This document shows positions 21,895-33,590 of a stretch of DNA of 64,000 bases, piece after piece. This DNA comes from Polytrichum commune. Lineage: Eukaryota; Streptophyta; Polytrichopsida; Polytrichales; Polytrichaceae. The notes below the pieces were generated by a model. That model was given only the letters and a program-made list of their open reading frames with translations. It was not told the origin of the DNA and did not search any database. The position numbers were made by a program, and so were the translations under genes. Positions within the stretch are counted from its first letter, which is position 1; every line of letters starts with the position of its first letter. The DNA lies in NCBI GenBank assembly GCA_950295325.1, contig OX485803.1, forward strand, positions 6,322,001 to 6,386,000, in the 5' to 3' direction.

Positions 21895-24835
21895 CACTTC
21901 ATGGACTTGCTTTGCTTCAAGATATTGCTTCAAAAGTTCCTTGTTTTCAGGTTCCAACCGCAATGCAAACTCAAAATCTATAGAAATGCAACAACCCTTC
22001 AATGCCTAAGCATGTTTCCATATGGTCAATCTTATCTTGCACCCAAACTTCACCATTCATTTAAGAAAAGAATTCTCCCTCCATTATTCTTTTATAGCAA
22101 AACCAATGCTTACCAATACCTTATTTCAAAAATATTTCTAAGTCACATGCGTAATCTTTAATAATTGCAAAGAAATAAATAATATATCATTTAATTAAAG
22201 GCATTATGGATCAAATCCAAAAATTACCAAACTTTCATAATTTAAGTAACATATATGTATGATATTACCATAACAAGGCCATATTTAGTTTTAGCTTATA
22301 AAAATTCAAAAACAATGCAATATGATGTACTTGAATTCTTAGACCGACAAAGCTTGCAAATGCATTCAAATACCCAAATTTTCTTTTTTAAATATTTGTA
22401 AAGTGAAATGGAAAGTAGACCTCAAAAAATACATTCCATTAGTTGAGTCTATAAACAAATGAAAGCATTTCCAGGTGGGATTCAAGTTTGACTAATAAAA
22501 TGTCTGAAGGGGGCTCCTCGTGAAATACAAGTTTAATTGGACATGATGCAAAATTAGTAAAATAATGAACTTGGACTAGGTATCAAGTAAACATGGAGGT
22601 ACCCATTACACTAGCACATAATGAAACTTGTAATTCTATCAACATACCCTATGATAGAAGTGGCACAAACTAGCTTTACATGTAGACTACATCTCTTATC
22701 GTAAACATGCTTTAGTTGTATGTACACTTTGTTATTTGTGAAATATGCACATCTAAAGTGGTGTTGTTACCATATTGTTTCTCAAAGTATGCATAATCAA
22801 GCTTTTTCATCATATGATTTAATTTCTCCTCGAGTAATTTACAATGCAATGTGCATGAATTGAAAGTGCTCATGATCTTTTTATACACATTATTATACTC
22901 ATAAATATTAAGTTTTCAAAAAATGTTACTCTCTAAATTGCTAGGTCATTGGGTTGTTCAAATAAGTGGTGTTTTTGTACTTTCCGTAATGAAAACAAGA
23001 GAAACTTTGTCCTTGTTAAAATTAATATTGCACGGCATAAATTGTAATTGTAATTTGATGGTGCATGTGCATGCATACTAATATATGAATATAGTGTTCA
23101 TTGTAGACGAGCTCATCCATGTGTGACGTTATGATTGTTGTAGGAAATAAATAAATAAATAATGGAAAAGTAACAAAAAATAAATGCAAGAAAAAAAGAT
23201 CAAATATATTTCATAATATCTACCAGGTGAAGAAACAAAGCCTAAACAAAGCCAAGTGACAACAATATTTTTGCAATAACATTATTTATTTATTTTGGCT
23301 CCATGAGGCCAATTTGCACAAGAAATGATACGTTGATTTTTTCTCTTTATAAACAAAACTTGAAGGAAGAAAAAGGTAAAAGAAAATCAACATGGCAACG
23401 TGGTTTGGCGGGCTATTGTCAACTCTACATCAAATGTCACTTACACAACATATGGTGATCGCCCACACATCAACCATGAAAACTCTCCCCTTGGGACCTG
23501 ACTCTAACTTTTAGGAAAATTCCATCCTTAATAATCCCAATGTTTATTCAATATTTTCTAATATTTTTTGCTTAAATAAAAACATAATTATTGAATTGAT
23601 GGATAAATCAAGCCGATCATTCATACTATCATAATCAATTCTAACATAAAAATTCTTAGGGACATATGGATGCCCTCTTTCGCCCCAACATTGAAGTGGG
23701 CCCTAACGAGAAAATGATCGTTGGACATAAAGTTGCCCAACTAGAAGAACATGATTCAAAGTATAATCGTATGGATGGGATTACCTTGCATACATGCTCT
23801 TCACCTCTAATATCAATTCATTCAATTGCTTAAAGAATTACATGGCACCCACCATAAACATGGATCATTTTGAGTAATTCCATGGTATTGGAGCACTCAT
23901 GTTTATTCTAGCACAAACATGGATCACTAGCTTAGATTTGTGTCGTCTTAGCGCATTGCACCCATGCATATGAATTAGTATTCTTGCAACCCAACCCCAT
24001 ATGCCTATATAACCACATGCCCATGTTCATAAAACCCCCATGACCTCGCCCCCCCCCCCTTGTCCAACCCATGCCATGCCTGCCACCTCCCCGGCCATGG
24101 TTTCCCCCACCATTTGCACTTGGAGTCCCCACTATTTTTCTTTTTCTTTTGGCACACATTTTTTTAAGGAGGCAATTTTTGACATGTGATCCTTTCTAAA
24201 GGATTTTTGGTTTGTAAGTAGACAAGAACGGAAGACAATGGCAGGGTGACAACCACCACTACCACCACCATCACTTTTGTTACATTCCAATTATCATCTC
24301 ATCACCCATTAATTCCTCTCCCAAATTTCACTTATTTGGGACTGGAATCTATTCTCATCCACGTGCCATCATATTCTATGGTTGTCAAGCCTACAAGTCT
24401 ATTACGTTGGCTCACCAACAAATGCAACCAAAAAATTAGAAGACAAATGAACAATGTTTCTAGTTATACGTGATTATATCATACAATCATTTACCGGCTT
24501 AGCTTATGGGGAACAAAGTGCGGGATTGTGTTGACTTTGATAAAATGTCCAATTATGTTGTTTTCTAAGTGATTGATTGCTTTTAGATGATAATAGCATA
24601 CCAGCAAAGAGATCATTAATTGTGTTTACTTCATAAATAAATAGAATGTTATTGATTGTTCACTTAATTTGATTATTAACAATATCATTTTGATGTGGAT
24701 GAACCTATCTTACCTCCCACAGCTACCAAGTAATTTTGAAGCTCTTTATGTGCTTTGCCCCTATGATGATGAGCTTTAACGTAATTACCATCTAGAATGA
24801 TAGCCTTTGTGCAATCCAATTCTACATCTGCAAAC
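21895..24835 (-). CDS. TPR co-chaperone-like gene (RPAP3/SPAG1 type), two internal exons seen
   Basis: Two exons join in phase across a 2.9-kb intron: 24835-24714 and 21977-21895. Together they read RFADVELDCTKAIILDGNYV, KAHHHRGKAHKELQNYLVAV, then GDFEFALRLEPENKEL and LKQYLEAKQVHEV. This is a classic tetratricopeptide pair (A..DC.KAI.LD..Y.KA..RRG.A...L..Y..A..DFE.AL.LEP.N) as in the Hsp90-binding TPR domains of RPAP3 and SPAG1. The donor GTAAGA and both AG acceptors are good. I could not find the upstream exon coding the first TPR, and downstream exons are uncertain, so this may be a partial gene or fragment. Role if functional: Hsp90/R2TP-linked assembly chaperoning. Confidence 0.7.
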
Positions 24836-26021
24836 CTATTGTACATGTCCAAGCTTTTGGTTTGTTCCCATGTTGGTCACTCACCCACCAACTTTTAGTG
24901 GAAATGTAGATGCGACTAGGCGGAATCTATGTTTCCAGTAGAATATGATGGACCAAATGGCCTCCACATAAACTAACCCTTACATCGTTTATGGTATTTG
25001 GTGTCACTTACTATTCGGAATTACATAATGCATTGACTTCTTACTCTAGACTCTAGTTGTATATTCAAAGCTTGTAAGGTTGTTCATATATTATAGATTA
25101 TAAACGATTTTGCTTCGTAAAATATGACATTCTTAATAAAGAGTTATAGCATTTATGTAACTTTGAATAGTAAGTGACATTATATACCATAAAGCATGTA
25201 GTACATAAGGAGGGCCATTTAACGGAGAAAGGGCATTATCATATATGGGCATGCCTCTCATTCATCCAATATAAAGTCTCTAAATACTTTGCAACCTAGA
25301 GGTTACTTTTCTTAGTTAAGTTGACACCATGATTAGCTATAAAGACCCCCAACTAGTGCTTTCATGGTCATTTGAGATGCATTGGCAACAAGCCTTTTTA
25401 GGGGGTCAAGTTTTATATATTGGATAAATGAGAGGTATGCTCATATACAATAGTTCCTTCTCTCAGTGTGAAGACTCGGTTCGATCACAAAACATTTCAT
25501 GTTTCGGAACCATGGTCCTTGTGACACGGAGTGTTGGTATGTTTGAGCCACTTTTGTCAATCCAACTACCACTGTTTCTACTAGGTAACATATATGTTCA
25601 GTACTACATATGGGTGGACAATGACTTGGGCCAAACATGTACCTATTCTCGCATCTTCACTACACTGATATTCCTAATTAGCGTGTTTGGTACTAATTCC
25701 TCAAACACATATTGTTTTGCCAAGTCACAACATTAGTGAGAGCTGGATTTTTACTGAGTGATACTAAAATCATGAATACATCCTCATTTACCATACATTT
25801 TAAGAAAATAAATGCGTGTGCTCTAAGATGTTTGAAAAGTGTTACAAAATTAAAATGCAAAACTTAACAATACCATGATGATTAGTGCCGGTACTTTGAG
25901 TGAATAGTGTTGCTATGAATAGTATTATCAGTGAATAGTGCCGTCAGTGAATAGTGCCAATATGAACAATGCTTCCTAAATCTTTTGGTGACACTAAATT
26001 TCAAAGTGTAAAAGGAATTTA
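24836..26021. other. Intergenic DNA; short tandem repeat at 25891-25960
   Basis: No supported gene. At 25891-25960 there are about four copies of an AGTGAATAGTGYY unit (gtgaatagtgttgctat, gaatagtattatca, gtgaatagtgccgtca, gtgaatagtgccaat). A missing first exon of the TPR gene could lie here but I did not find it. Confidence 0.5.
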
Positions 26022-26414
26022 GGGCCGGTTCACACTATGCCCAAGTCGAGAGGAGAAGTGTCACTTTTTGGACCAAACTACGGTATGTCGAGAGGAGAAG
26101 CCTTTGGGCTGAAAAAGTATATTAAAATAATCCACTGTCATATTTTGAATATTTTAATGAAAAAAAAGTTCGGCCTCTCGACAAAAGTTTGGGTCGAGCA
26201 TTTTGCTCGACCCAAACTTTGCTCGAGAGGCCGAACTCTTGGCGCCATAACTTCCTAAAAATGCTGCCACCTAGGCTCTTCTGGAGGCGACATCCTTTGG
26301 ACTTCGGCCTCTAACTTAGTGTGAAGGCCGAGAGGACGGACTTTGGACATTTCTGCATTTTCATTGCTCCAAACGCTTCTCCTCTCGAAGTTTGGCCATA
26401 GTGTGAACCGGCCC
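26022..26414. mobile_element. Harbinger/Tourist-like MITE, GGGCCGGTTCACACTATG ends, TSD TTA
   Basis: The ends are perfect 18-bp inverted repeats GGGCCGGTTCACACTATG, extended by a shared CGAGAGGAGAAG. TTA duplications lie at 26019-26021 and 26415-26417. The centre is a nearly perfect 34-bp-arm hairpin (26167-26200 against 26204-26237) with a 3-base loop, built from AGTTCGGCCTCTCGA and AGTTTGGGTCGAGCA. There is no coding capacity. Confidence 0.9.
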
Positions 26415-26417
26415 TTA

Positions 26418-27179
26418 GTATCACCTTCACTAATTTCCCAAACGCACTATTCACCTCCCCCACTAATTGGAATAATGGGTGTAGTGTAGTGTACACCAAG
26501 TCTTTTGCTTCCGTTTAATATGCCGTTCCCCTTATTTCCTTTGTCCCGGGACTTGCAAGAATGCAACATTATTGTTGAATGAGTGGTCTGAGAATCTCAT
26601 GAACATGGAGCCCCTTGATTCTTGTAAAACTGTTAATTGCTTAAAATATTCTTTGAGTGTTAAAAGGACGCTGCTTGCTTGATGTCCACGACAGAAATAA
26701 ACCAAAGAAAATGAACGTGTGAAACTCTCACCATTTATTGTGGCATGGAGTTAGTTTATCAAATTCTCAAGAAAGGCGAAACGGCCACAATCATTGAAGT
26801 GATGAAGGCACGTATGAATGATAATACATATTTTCATCCAAATTTGAATGTAATTCATCCAACTTCAATTATGATATTGGGATGTTTTCGGCGATTTCGT
26901 TCATGAAAAAACGACAAACTATTTGAATTCTAATCTTAGGTTTCGCGATCTGGCTTTCACTTTTGCTTGGTGATAGGGTTGATGATGAGTTGTTTTGCTT
27001 GTTATTGGTAAAGGTGTCGAAAAAACGGAAATGAAAGAATCGGGCCCAATGTGCATTACATGGCGATTGATACAAATATGTAAAATTTGAAAAAAAAAAT
27101 TTAAAAATCATAGAAGTAAAGTACGCGGTGTGTTGTTTACTTACTTTTTTTACTTTTGTTGAACACTAAATAAATAACC
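26418..27179. other. Intergenic DNA without recognised genes
   Basis: No supported coding or RNA feature. Confidence 0.4.
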
Positions 27180-27415
27180 AACGTCGGGCAATCCGAAGTG
27201 AATTTGAGCCTGTTGGCCCTTGCCTACTCAAGGATCTTCTTGGTGCAGGGTAGGGTATATTGTCTACCTTGCGGTGGGTGGGCTTTTGGCTTCCTACTTA
27301 CTTAGCTAGTGTATTCTGTCAAGTAGAGAGAAGATTTCACAGTGGGAATCAAACCACCAACCACTCCATGCAGAAATGGGTACCTCTCCACTATCACCCA
27401 GTAGTTTAGGGTCAT
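27180..27415 (-). mobile_element. Possible tRNA-derived SINE
   Basis: The minus strand has a box A-like TGATAGTGGAGAGG (about 27402-27389) and, roughly 40 bases on, a box B-like GGTTTGATTCC (about 27357-27347). The spacing fits a tRNA-type Pol III promoter. About 150 bp of unrelated body follows. No clear poly-A/T tail or duplication was confirmed. Confidence 0.35.
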
Positions 27416-27974
27416 CTCGGACCTTCTCAAACATTATATCAGGTTGGCGTGTTGTTAAGTGAAAATCAAAGAACAAACTCCGTTAAAAGAACACATTTTA
27501 AAGAGATTGAACTACATCTTCAATTTTATCAACTCTTCCGCGCTGAATATAATGAACACAATTGGGAGAACCTATGTATTCGATTAAAGAATCAACAAGC
27601 ATGCACGTTCGATAATCATATCTAAATTAGGATCGGTCCAATTTCCAATCTTTTTTTGGTTGTTGTTGTTGCTTCATCATAGATTTGCTTACGCAACACA
27701 AGTTTTGTTGTCTAAATCTAATTGGTAGAAGTTGGAGAAAATGACAACAAACCCAATAACACCGACCTACATTAGTCACTTGAGAGGAAACAATGAGAGC
27801 CCATGAGAGAAAGTGCAAAGGTGATGTTGGTCCACTTTCTCAAAGTAGAGGTTGCATGCACTAAAGGAGTCGAACTTCTTCATATCATAAACTTAGGTGG
27901 CGAGCTGCAACATGCATCAAAGTTTCTTCAAAAACATGCACCACAATATCACATAATTTACCCAATCAAACCAA

Positions 27975-28343
27975 GGGCCAGTTTAGATTACAGTGAAGAA
28001 GTGCACCTATCGGTCAAGAATTTCAGCCTAGGACAAGGCTATTTGAAGCAACCGTTGGTATGGCCGACAAGATGGAGAAGCCTAAAGTTGGAGTTCTATG
28101 GAGGCCAAGTTTTTTGTCCAAGGGTTTGAGGTTGCCTAAGATTCTTGACCTCCCGGAGAACTCCCTTGGCATAAAGGGTTTCCATGTTGTCATCCATGTC
28201 ATATTTGTATCTATGCTTGAAGTTCTTTACCGGAGAAAACTTGGTTGTACTGTAAACCCTGGCCATTTGTAGCCAATCGTATTGCTGCATTTCCCCTAAA
28301 ATTGTTGACTGGTGCACTTCTTCAACATAGTCTAAACCGGCCC
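27975..28343. mobile_element. Harbinger/Tourist-like MITE, GGGCCRGTTTAGAYTA ends
   Basis: The left end GGGCCAGTTTAGATTACAG and the inverted right end GGGCCGGTTTAGACTATGT both continue TGAAGAAGTGCACC. Flanks are CAA on the left and TAA on the right, a near TAA duplication. 369 bp, no transposase. Its ends match those of the element at 26022 (GGGCCGGTTYASACTATG), so both belong to one family. Confidence 0.82.
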
Positions 28344-30266
28344 TAAGTTAGAGGTGATGAAATACACCATGCATCTAATCGTCAAAGTTCATACATTACA
28401 TGCCTTTGAAAGCAAATACATATGTTGTATTTTGACCATCAATGTATGGTATGAGTATGTTTGTATAAGTCATATCTATGGTCATATATCAAGACCCCAT
28501 GTCCTTTAAGTGAATGTAGAACATAATTGACAATGAATGACTTATATGTGGTCCAAGTTTTGCATCTCAATTCAACAAAATCTCCACCCCACCAACCCAA
28601 ATTCACATGAAGAAACTCTTAGCTTTACACACCATATCATTTCGATTAAAAACATCAACTTTTTTTTTATTATGGTTTCAAAAAATCTGGATCAACATCT
28701 CAACAAAGTACACATCAAAAATTAGAAGAATAGTTCAAATTTATAGAATATTCTTTGTGGTGGTTAAGGCTTTTGTTTGTGGTGTTTGCACACATGTTGA
28801 GGATTACACTTGTCATTATAGTGTTTTTAAGAACAAGTGATTGTTTGTTGAGCTAGGCAGTTTAAACTAGTGTTGGACTAGTATTGTCTTTTTTAATGCC
28901 ATTTGGGTATCTATAACAAGGATTTCACACTTTTCGATTTCAATAGGGTACATATGGGTAATTGACAATATTTTTTTTCCCTTTTCGATACCATTCAGAT
29001 CTATATATCATGCAAGAACTTTCATGCCTAGTTAAAACTACCCTAGTATCAATATGGTTTAGAATGGTATGTTTGATGGCACTAGACATCCCTTGGTGTA
29101 GAGAGGTAGGTTGAGGACAACTATACTCCTACCGTGCTCTAACTTATGATATGGTTATCTTCAGTGCCCTTTGCCTAAATAGTCGATCTAACCTTATCTT
29201 TGGTGAAAGCAATCTTCTCTACCTATCACAAAATTCTCTTATCACTGAGGAAAACAACTCAACAACGTGGCTACAAAATAGCTATGATAATTCCAAATAC
29301 ACACTTTCTATGCTATCTACATATAATTACCGAATGTTAAAATTCCCTTTAACAACATGTGTTTATAAAATTAGATAATTCCCACCAATATAATATGTAA
29401 CTACAATAGTAGTTGCATGCAAGAAGTCGTGATTGGGAATTTAAATCGTGACAACCTAATTCAAAGCAATGAAGTGTACAATTTAAACATACATATCGTT
29501 GTGATTTATAGCTTGTTCTATTTAGGGCAAGCATGAATATAGAGCCTATTCACATGCATGCATATGCCCCCTTTTGGGGGTGGCTATATGCTAGGTAATC
29601 AAATAAACAATGTGTTGTGACCAAATCAAGACATCTATTATTTATTTGGTTCAATCGTATGCTTCTAAAAACCATCACATATTTTACTCCAAACCCTAAA
29701 AGTCCAAGACATCATAGACATCTCTTTATGACCTATATTCAAATACACACATTGTGCATCTTATCACTGTTGTCAAATATGATTTTATTTTCACCCCCTC
29801 TTTGTAGTAATTTGGTGTTAGTAAAATTTGCTTTTATATTTGTTTGGTACTCGTACAATCTATGACATAGAGCTTACAAAGGATGCATAGAACCTTGTGC
29901 CCTTTTGATTAACTCACATATTGTTGGTTGCTCACATGAAATCCACATGAAGCATGATGTTGACGTACATGATAGATCATTTATAATATTGCTAAGCCCC
30001 ATGTTCCCTCGCCTTTCTAAATAAAAGAGCTATCATGTTTCATGGGGACCTTGGTCCAGCACTGAGACTTAGGCGGTTGTTTTATTTAGAATCTCAACAT
30101 GCTTATTCCTTGCCTTGGGCCATGTTATTCTAGGGCAAAGCAACATGATGATCTTAGCAATGTTATGTGGGAGTTGAATTCCTTCGAAACACCAAGATAG
30201 CGAGGTTGCCATGTCGAATGAGTTAGAATTCTCAGTTACAACCTACTTATAAGTTATGACCTTCAA
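28344..30266. other. Intergenic DNA with a diverged hAT-type MITE copy
   Basis: At about 28868-29065 the sequence TAGTGTTGGACTAG...TAGTATCAATATGGTTTAG-AATGGTAT is a diverged, inverted copy of the hAT-type MITE at 42318-42645. No gene is supported in the rest. Confidence 0.55.
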
Positions 30267-30386
30267 GGGTGGCTAAAACCCAATGTCTTAACTCATATCC
30301 CATGGGAACTATGAGGTTAAGCCACACTAGGCCAAAATAGTATTATGATGGGTGACCTTTTTAGTGCTGATTTTTTTGGTGCACCC
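30267..30386 (+). pseudogene. 5S rRNA pseudogene
   Basis: A 120-bp stretch aligns end to end with plant 5S rRNA: GGGTGG..., ATCCCATGGGAACT, GAGGTTAAGCC (5S has GCAGTTAAGC), AGTATTATGATGGGTGACC (5S has AGTACTAGGATGGGTGACC) and GTGCACCC at the end. The internal control region is partly conserved. Many substitutions and a T run near the end show it is not functional. It is solitary, so it may be a dispersed 5S pseudogene or the head of a 5S-derived SINE. No 5S array is present. Confidence 0.75.
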
Positions 30387-31018
30387 TAGCACGTATGATC
30401 CACCTAAACATAATGGGGGGGGGGGTTTGGTGAACTTGATATTTTTCAACCATTCCAAGTGGGAACCCAGGGGCTTGCCATTACGAGAGTTAGGTGCTGA
30501 CTGACTTATCTACGCTTGTTCAAGGTGTTCACCTTTGAAAGGAGGCGATAGCCATTAGAGACACTCTGATTCTTAGAATGCTTGTTTTGGGATTACATAT
30601 AAACTTAGGTCAACTCAAAAATGAAACAACACCATAATCCATGCTGGTGGCAACATCGGAGTCTTTTTTCTTTCTTTTTTCTCTCTAATTTATAAGCTTC
30701 ATATAAGTACCTTGTATTTGAGTTCAAATAAAGCTAGTAAAATAAATAACTTCTTCGCATAAACACAGTCTTGGGGCATTCGTCATTACAGGCAATTCTT
30801 GTAGCAACACACATGCATTTGCAAGCCTTTTTTTCAGTCCCACCTTGATGTACTTCTAGTCCCAAGCTTTTGAAGTGTTTTGGCTTTATAGATTTTAGAA
30901 CCAATTCCATTTCATAACACTTGTTGTTACCAATCTAACTTGGAATTGATGAAATTTATTTTGAAAAGACAACTAGTTTTATGAAAAATGTGATGTCCTC
31001 ACCCCGCCTTCACTATGT

Positions 31019-31442
31019 GCGACATCGTATTTGCTATTTAGTGTACGTGAAAACCCATAGTGAGTTGAAAGCAAGAACACTAAATAGGATATTTAGTGTC
31101 ACCGTTTCTAATTGTCTTGCTTAATGCTAATTGTAATCCGTGGTATAGTGTCACCAACACTAAATGTTAACTCAACATTATTTGTCACTCCTTGTAAATT
31201 TTTTGGGGGATTATAGATATATAGTGTGGCAACTACTGTCACTTACCAAATGGATTTTCATCCAAATTTCAATCATCCATGACAATATTTTATCACAAGT
31301 TGCTCACAAGAGATGGCCAATAGATGAACTCATCCGTCATCCATGACACTATTTGTTCACTTATTCATAAGAAGTGTCATCCAAAAAGTTACCATGGTGA
31401 CACTAAATACCGTATGACAACTAAACATCATATTTAGTGTAG
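31019..31442. mobile_element. Inverted-repeat element with ATTTAGTGT ends
   Basis: The left end contains CATCGTATTTGCTATTTAGTGT and the right end ACTAAACATCATATTTAGTGT-AG. The motif recurs inside the element and in the copy at 60689-61012. Short, non-coding, ends approximate. Confidence 0.5.
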
Positions 31443-32929
31443 CTTCCTACGATCATACTTATTATCTCTTATTGAGATTCCCAAAAAGAAAGAAGCATAT
31501 TTTGTGGTCAATTGACATGTGTCATTAAGAAATTGTCTTGTATCAATGAATTTTTTTACAAATCCATCACACTGGTAGATTTACATATTTCTTTCATTGA
31601 TGCATGACAGTTGACTAGGACTCACATGCTGGGAGTGGTTGTTAATGTAAAGCTTCTTTTAAAAAGAACATGCCAAACACGTCCAAGTTTAAAATGAATA
31701 TTTTATTCAAAAAGAAAATGCAATGATTTGGGCTCGCATTGTTGACCCAACTATAAACGTGTACCACACACATGTGAACATGGTGCTTACATGTCATGGT
31801 TGCATGTAGTAAACTTTGCATCATTTATCATATCTATTATTCCATTCGGAACACACATGTACATAACAAAAAAAAACCTATACTTAATTGCATACTATGT
31901 ATGTCTACTCGCCATTGTCACATAAAACTCCTTTTTTTTCTTCCACTTCCCCTTCTTCAATGGGTTGCACTAAATATACATTCAATATCATGAACCATGT
32001 AAACTATTATTTCAATACTCACACATCTTGTATGAACACACCCTTGGGGCTTTAAAGTACAAAGGGTTAAAGTTCGAGCCCACGATATAGATGATGGAGC
32101 AATTGCCACATGTTCTTCCGATTTCAAAGCTCTTTGTTTGGGTTTTGGCATAAGGGATGCGGGTGTTATTCAATTGTTTTTTATTGATTGGACCTCTATA
32201 TTTGATTGGTGTGTTTATTGGTGACGATCAAAGAACAAACACCATAAAGACACATGTTGAAAAGAGATTGGACTACATCCTCGTTTTGATTAACTGTTCC
32301 ACACTCATTAGTGAATACAATTGAAAGGACTTGTGCATTCAATTAAGGAATATAAAAACCATGCACTTTTGATAATTATAACTAAATTAAGGGAGATTGA
32401 ATTTTCAACATAATTTTTGCTTATGCTTCATCATAGATTTGCTAATGCAACGCAAGTTTTGTCGTGTGAAACTGATTGGTAGAAGTTGGAAAACATGAAA
32501 ATGGATTGAATAACACCTACATAAGGTAGACGTGCATGATACGACCAATTATCTTAATTGGACACCTTTATTTGAGAGGCATGTAGTTTGATCTGGCTCT
32601 AAGAATGGATACCAATAGAGCATGTGTTAAAACCAAGAAGATTGTGAGTGCGTGTTCAAACTATGATAACCATTCAAAGTGCAATAGTCAATATAAATGG
32701 GGGGATATATATGACCAGTGATGAGCACAAGAATCTTCACTTTCATATCGTATTGATTTTCATATGAGCTCCATAAATCATGAGGAAAGTGGCTATGGGT
32801 CTTGATTTTGTTGGCCGAATTTGGAGAACTTCCCATATAACTATATGCCCTTAAGCTCACTATGGGTTTTCAACAACAAACTTGCTCACCTACCATCCTC
32901 TTGGTTAGTCAATGAAGCAACCTCATTTT
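31443..32929. other. Intergenic DNA with a dispersed repeat copy at 32229-32490
   Basis: 32229-32490 and 27465-27740 are diverged copies of each other (shared GAGATTGGACTACATC, CTTCATCATAGATTTGCT, TGGTAGAAGTTGG). They also share the GATTGGACTACAT core with the intron repeats listed at 36046 and elsewhere. No gene is supported. Confidence 0.6.
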
Positions 32930-33590
32930 CCCAACACTTTGATGAACAAGGGTTATAACATCTGGCATAAATCGACAACCATGTGGAAGGCATCATGGGG
33001 CTTATCTCATTGGGAAACCCATGAAACCCAACACATCAAAAATCTCATATGATGATATCAAGGAGGCTTTCCTCGATGAGGAGTGAAATTCTTTCCATCT
33101 CCTAGGGAAGAAACTAGATTTCCTCCACCTCCATAATTTTCTCAAATTTGAATGTGAATTGTACTTGAAGCAACCATTGACACCACCAAAACGCAAGATC
33201 GTTTATGCTTACTGTGCCTCGAACCATAGACTTGCCATTGACATTTGACGATGAACAACTATCCACATCTCTAGAGATAACTGACTATGCCATTCTTGCC
33301 CCTATGATGTAGTTGAAAACGAGGCACATTTTGTGTTGGAATGTCCCTCTATAACCCCATTAGAGACTGGGTTCCATCGCTATTTAAGAATGTAGTTCTA
33401 GGGAGCCTCAAGCCTTTATTTCAATTGGACCATCAAGTTGACATTAGCCGATCTAATGGAGACTACTGTGCTCTGCCACTCCAAAAAATTAGCTGGTTTG
33501 AAACCATCATGATGTACTTGTAATCCCATCAGCCTTTTCGACTTCCTAGACTTTAGGGTCAATTTCATTTCATTTGGATTTGGTAACCAT
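32930..33590 (+). pseudogene. Decayed reverse-transcriptase-type element, C-terminal zinc-finger part
   Basis: In broken frames the plus strand reads NKGYNIWHKSTTMWKASWG, YDDIKEAFLDEE, SNHRLAIDI, then CHSCPYDVVENEAHFVLECP and, after a frameshift, LYNPIRDWVPSLFKNVVLG and NPISLFDFLDFRVNFISF. The C-x2-C...H...C pattern with ENEAHFVLECPLYNPIR is typical of the zinc-binding tail downstream of LINE-type reverse transcriptases. Stops and at least one frameshift make it a dead remnant. The reverse transcriptase core is not present here. Confidence 0.65.

Noticed and set aside
23932-24159. Minus-strand Gly/Arg-rich open frame (RGG-like)
   Set aside because: Low-complexity reading of a C-rich tract with an 11-base C run. 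No start context, splice support or family match.
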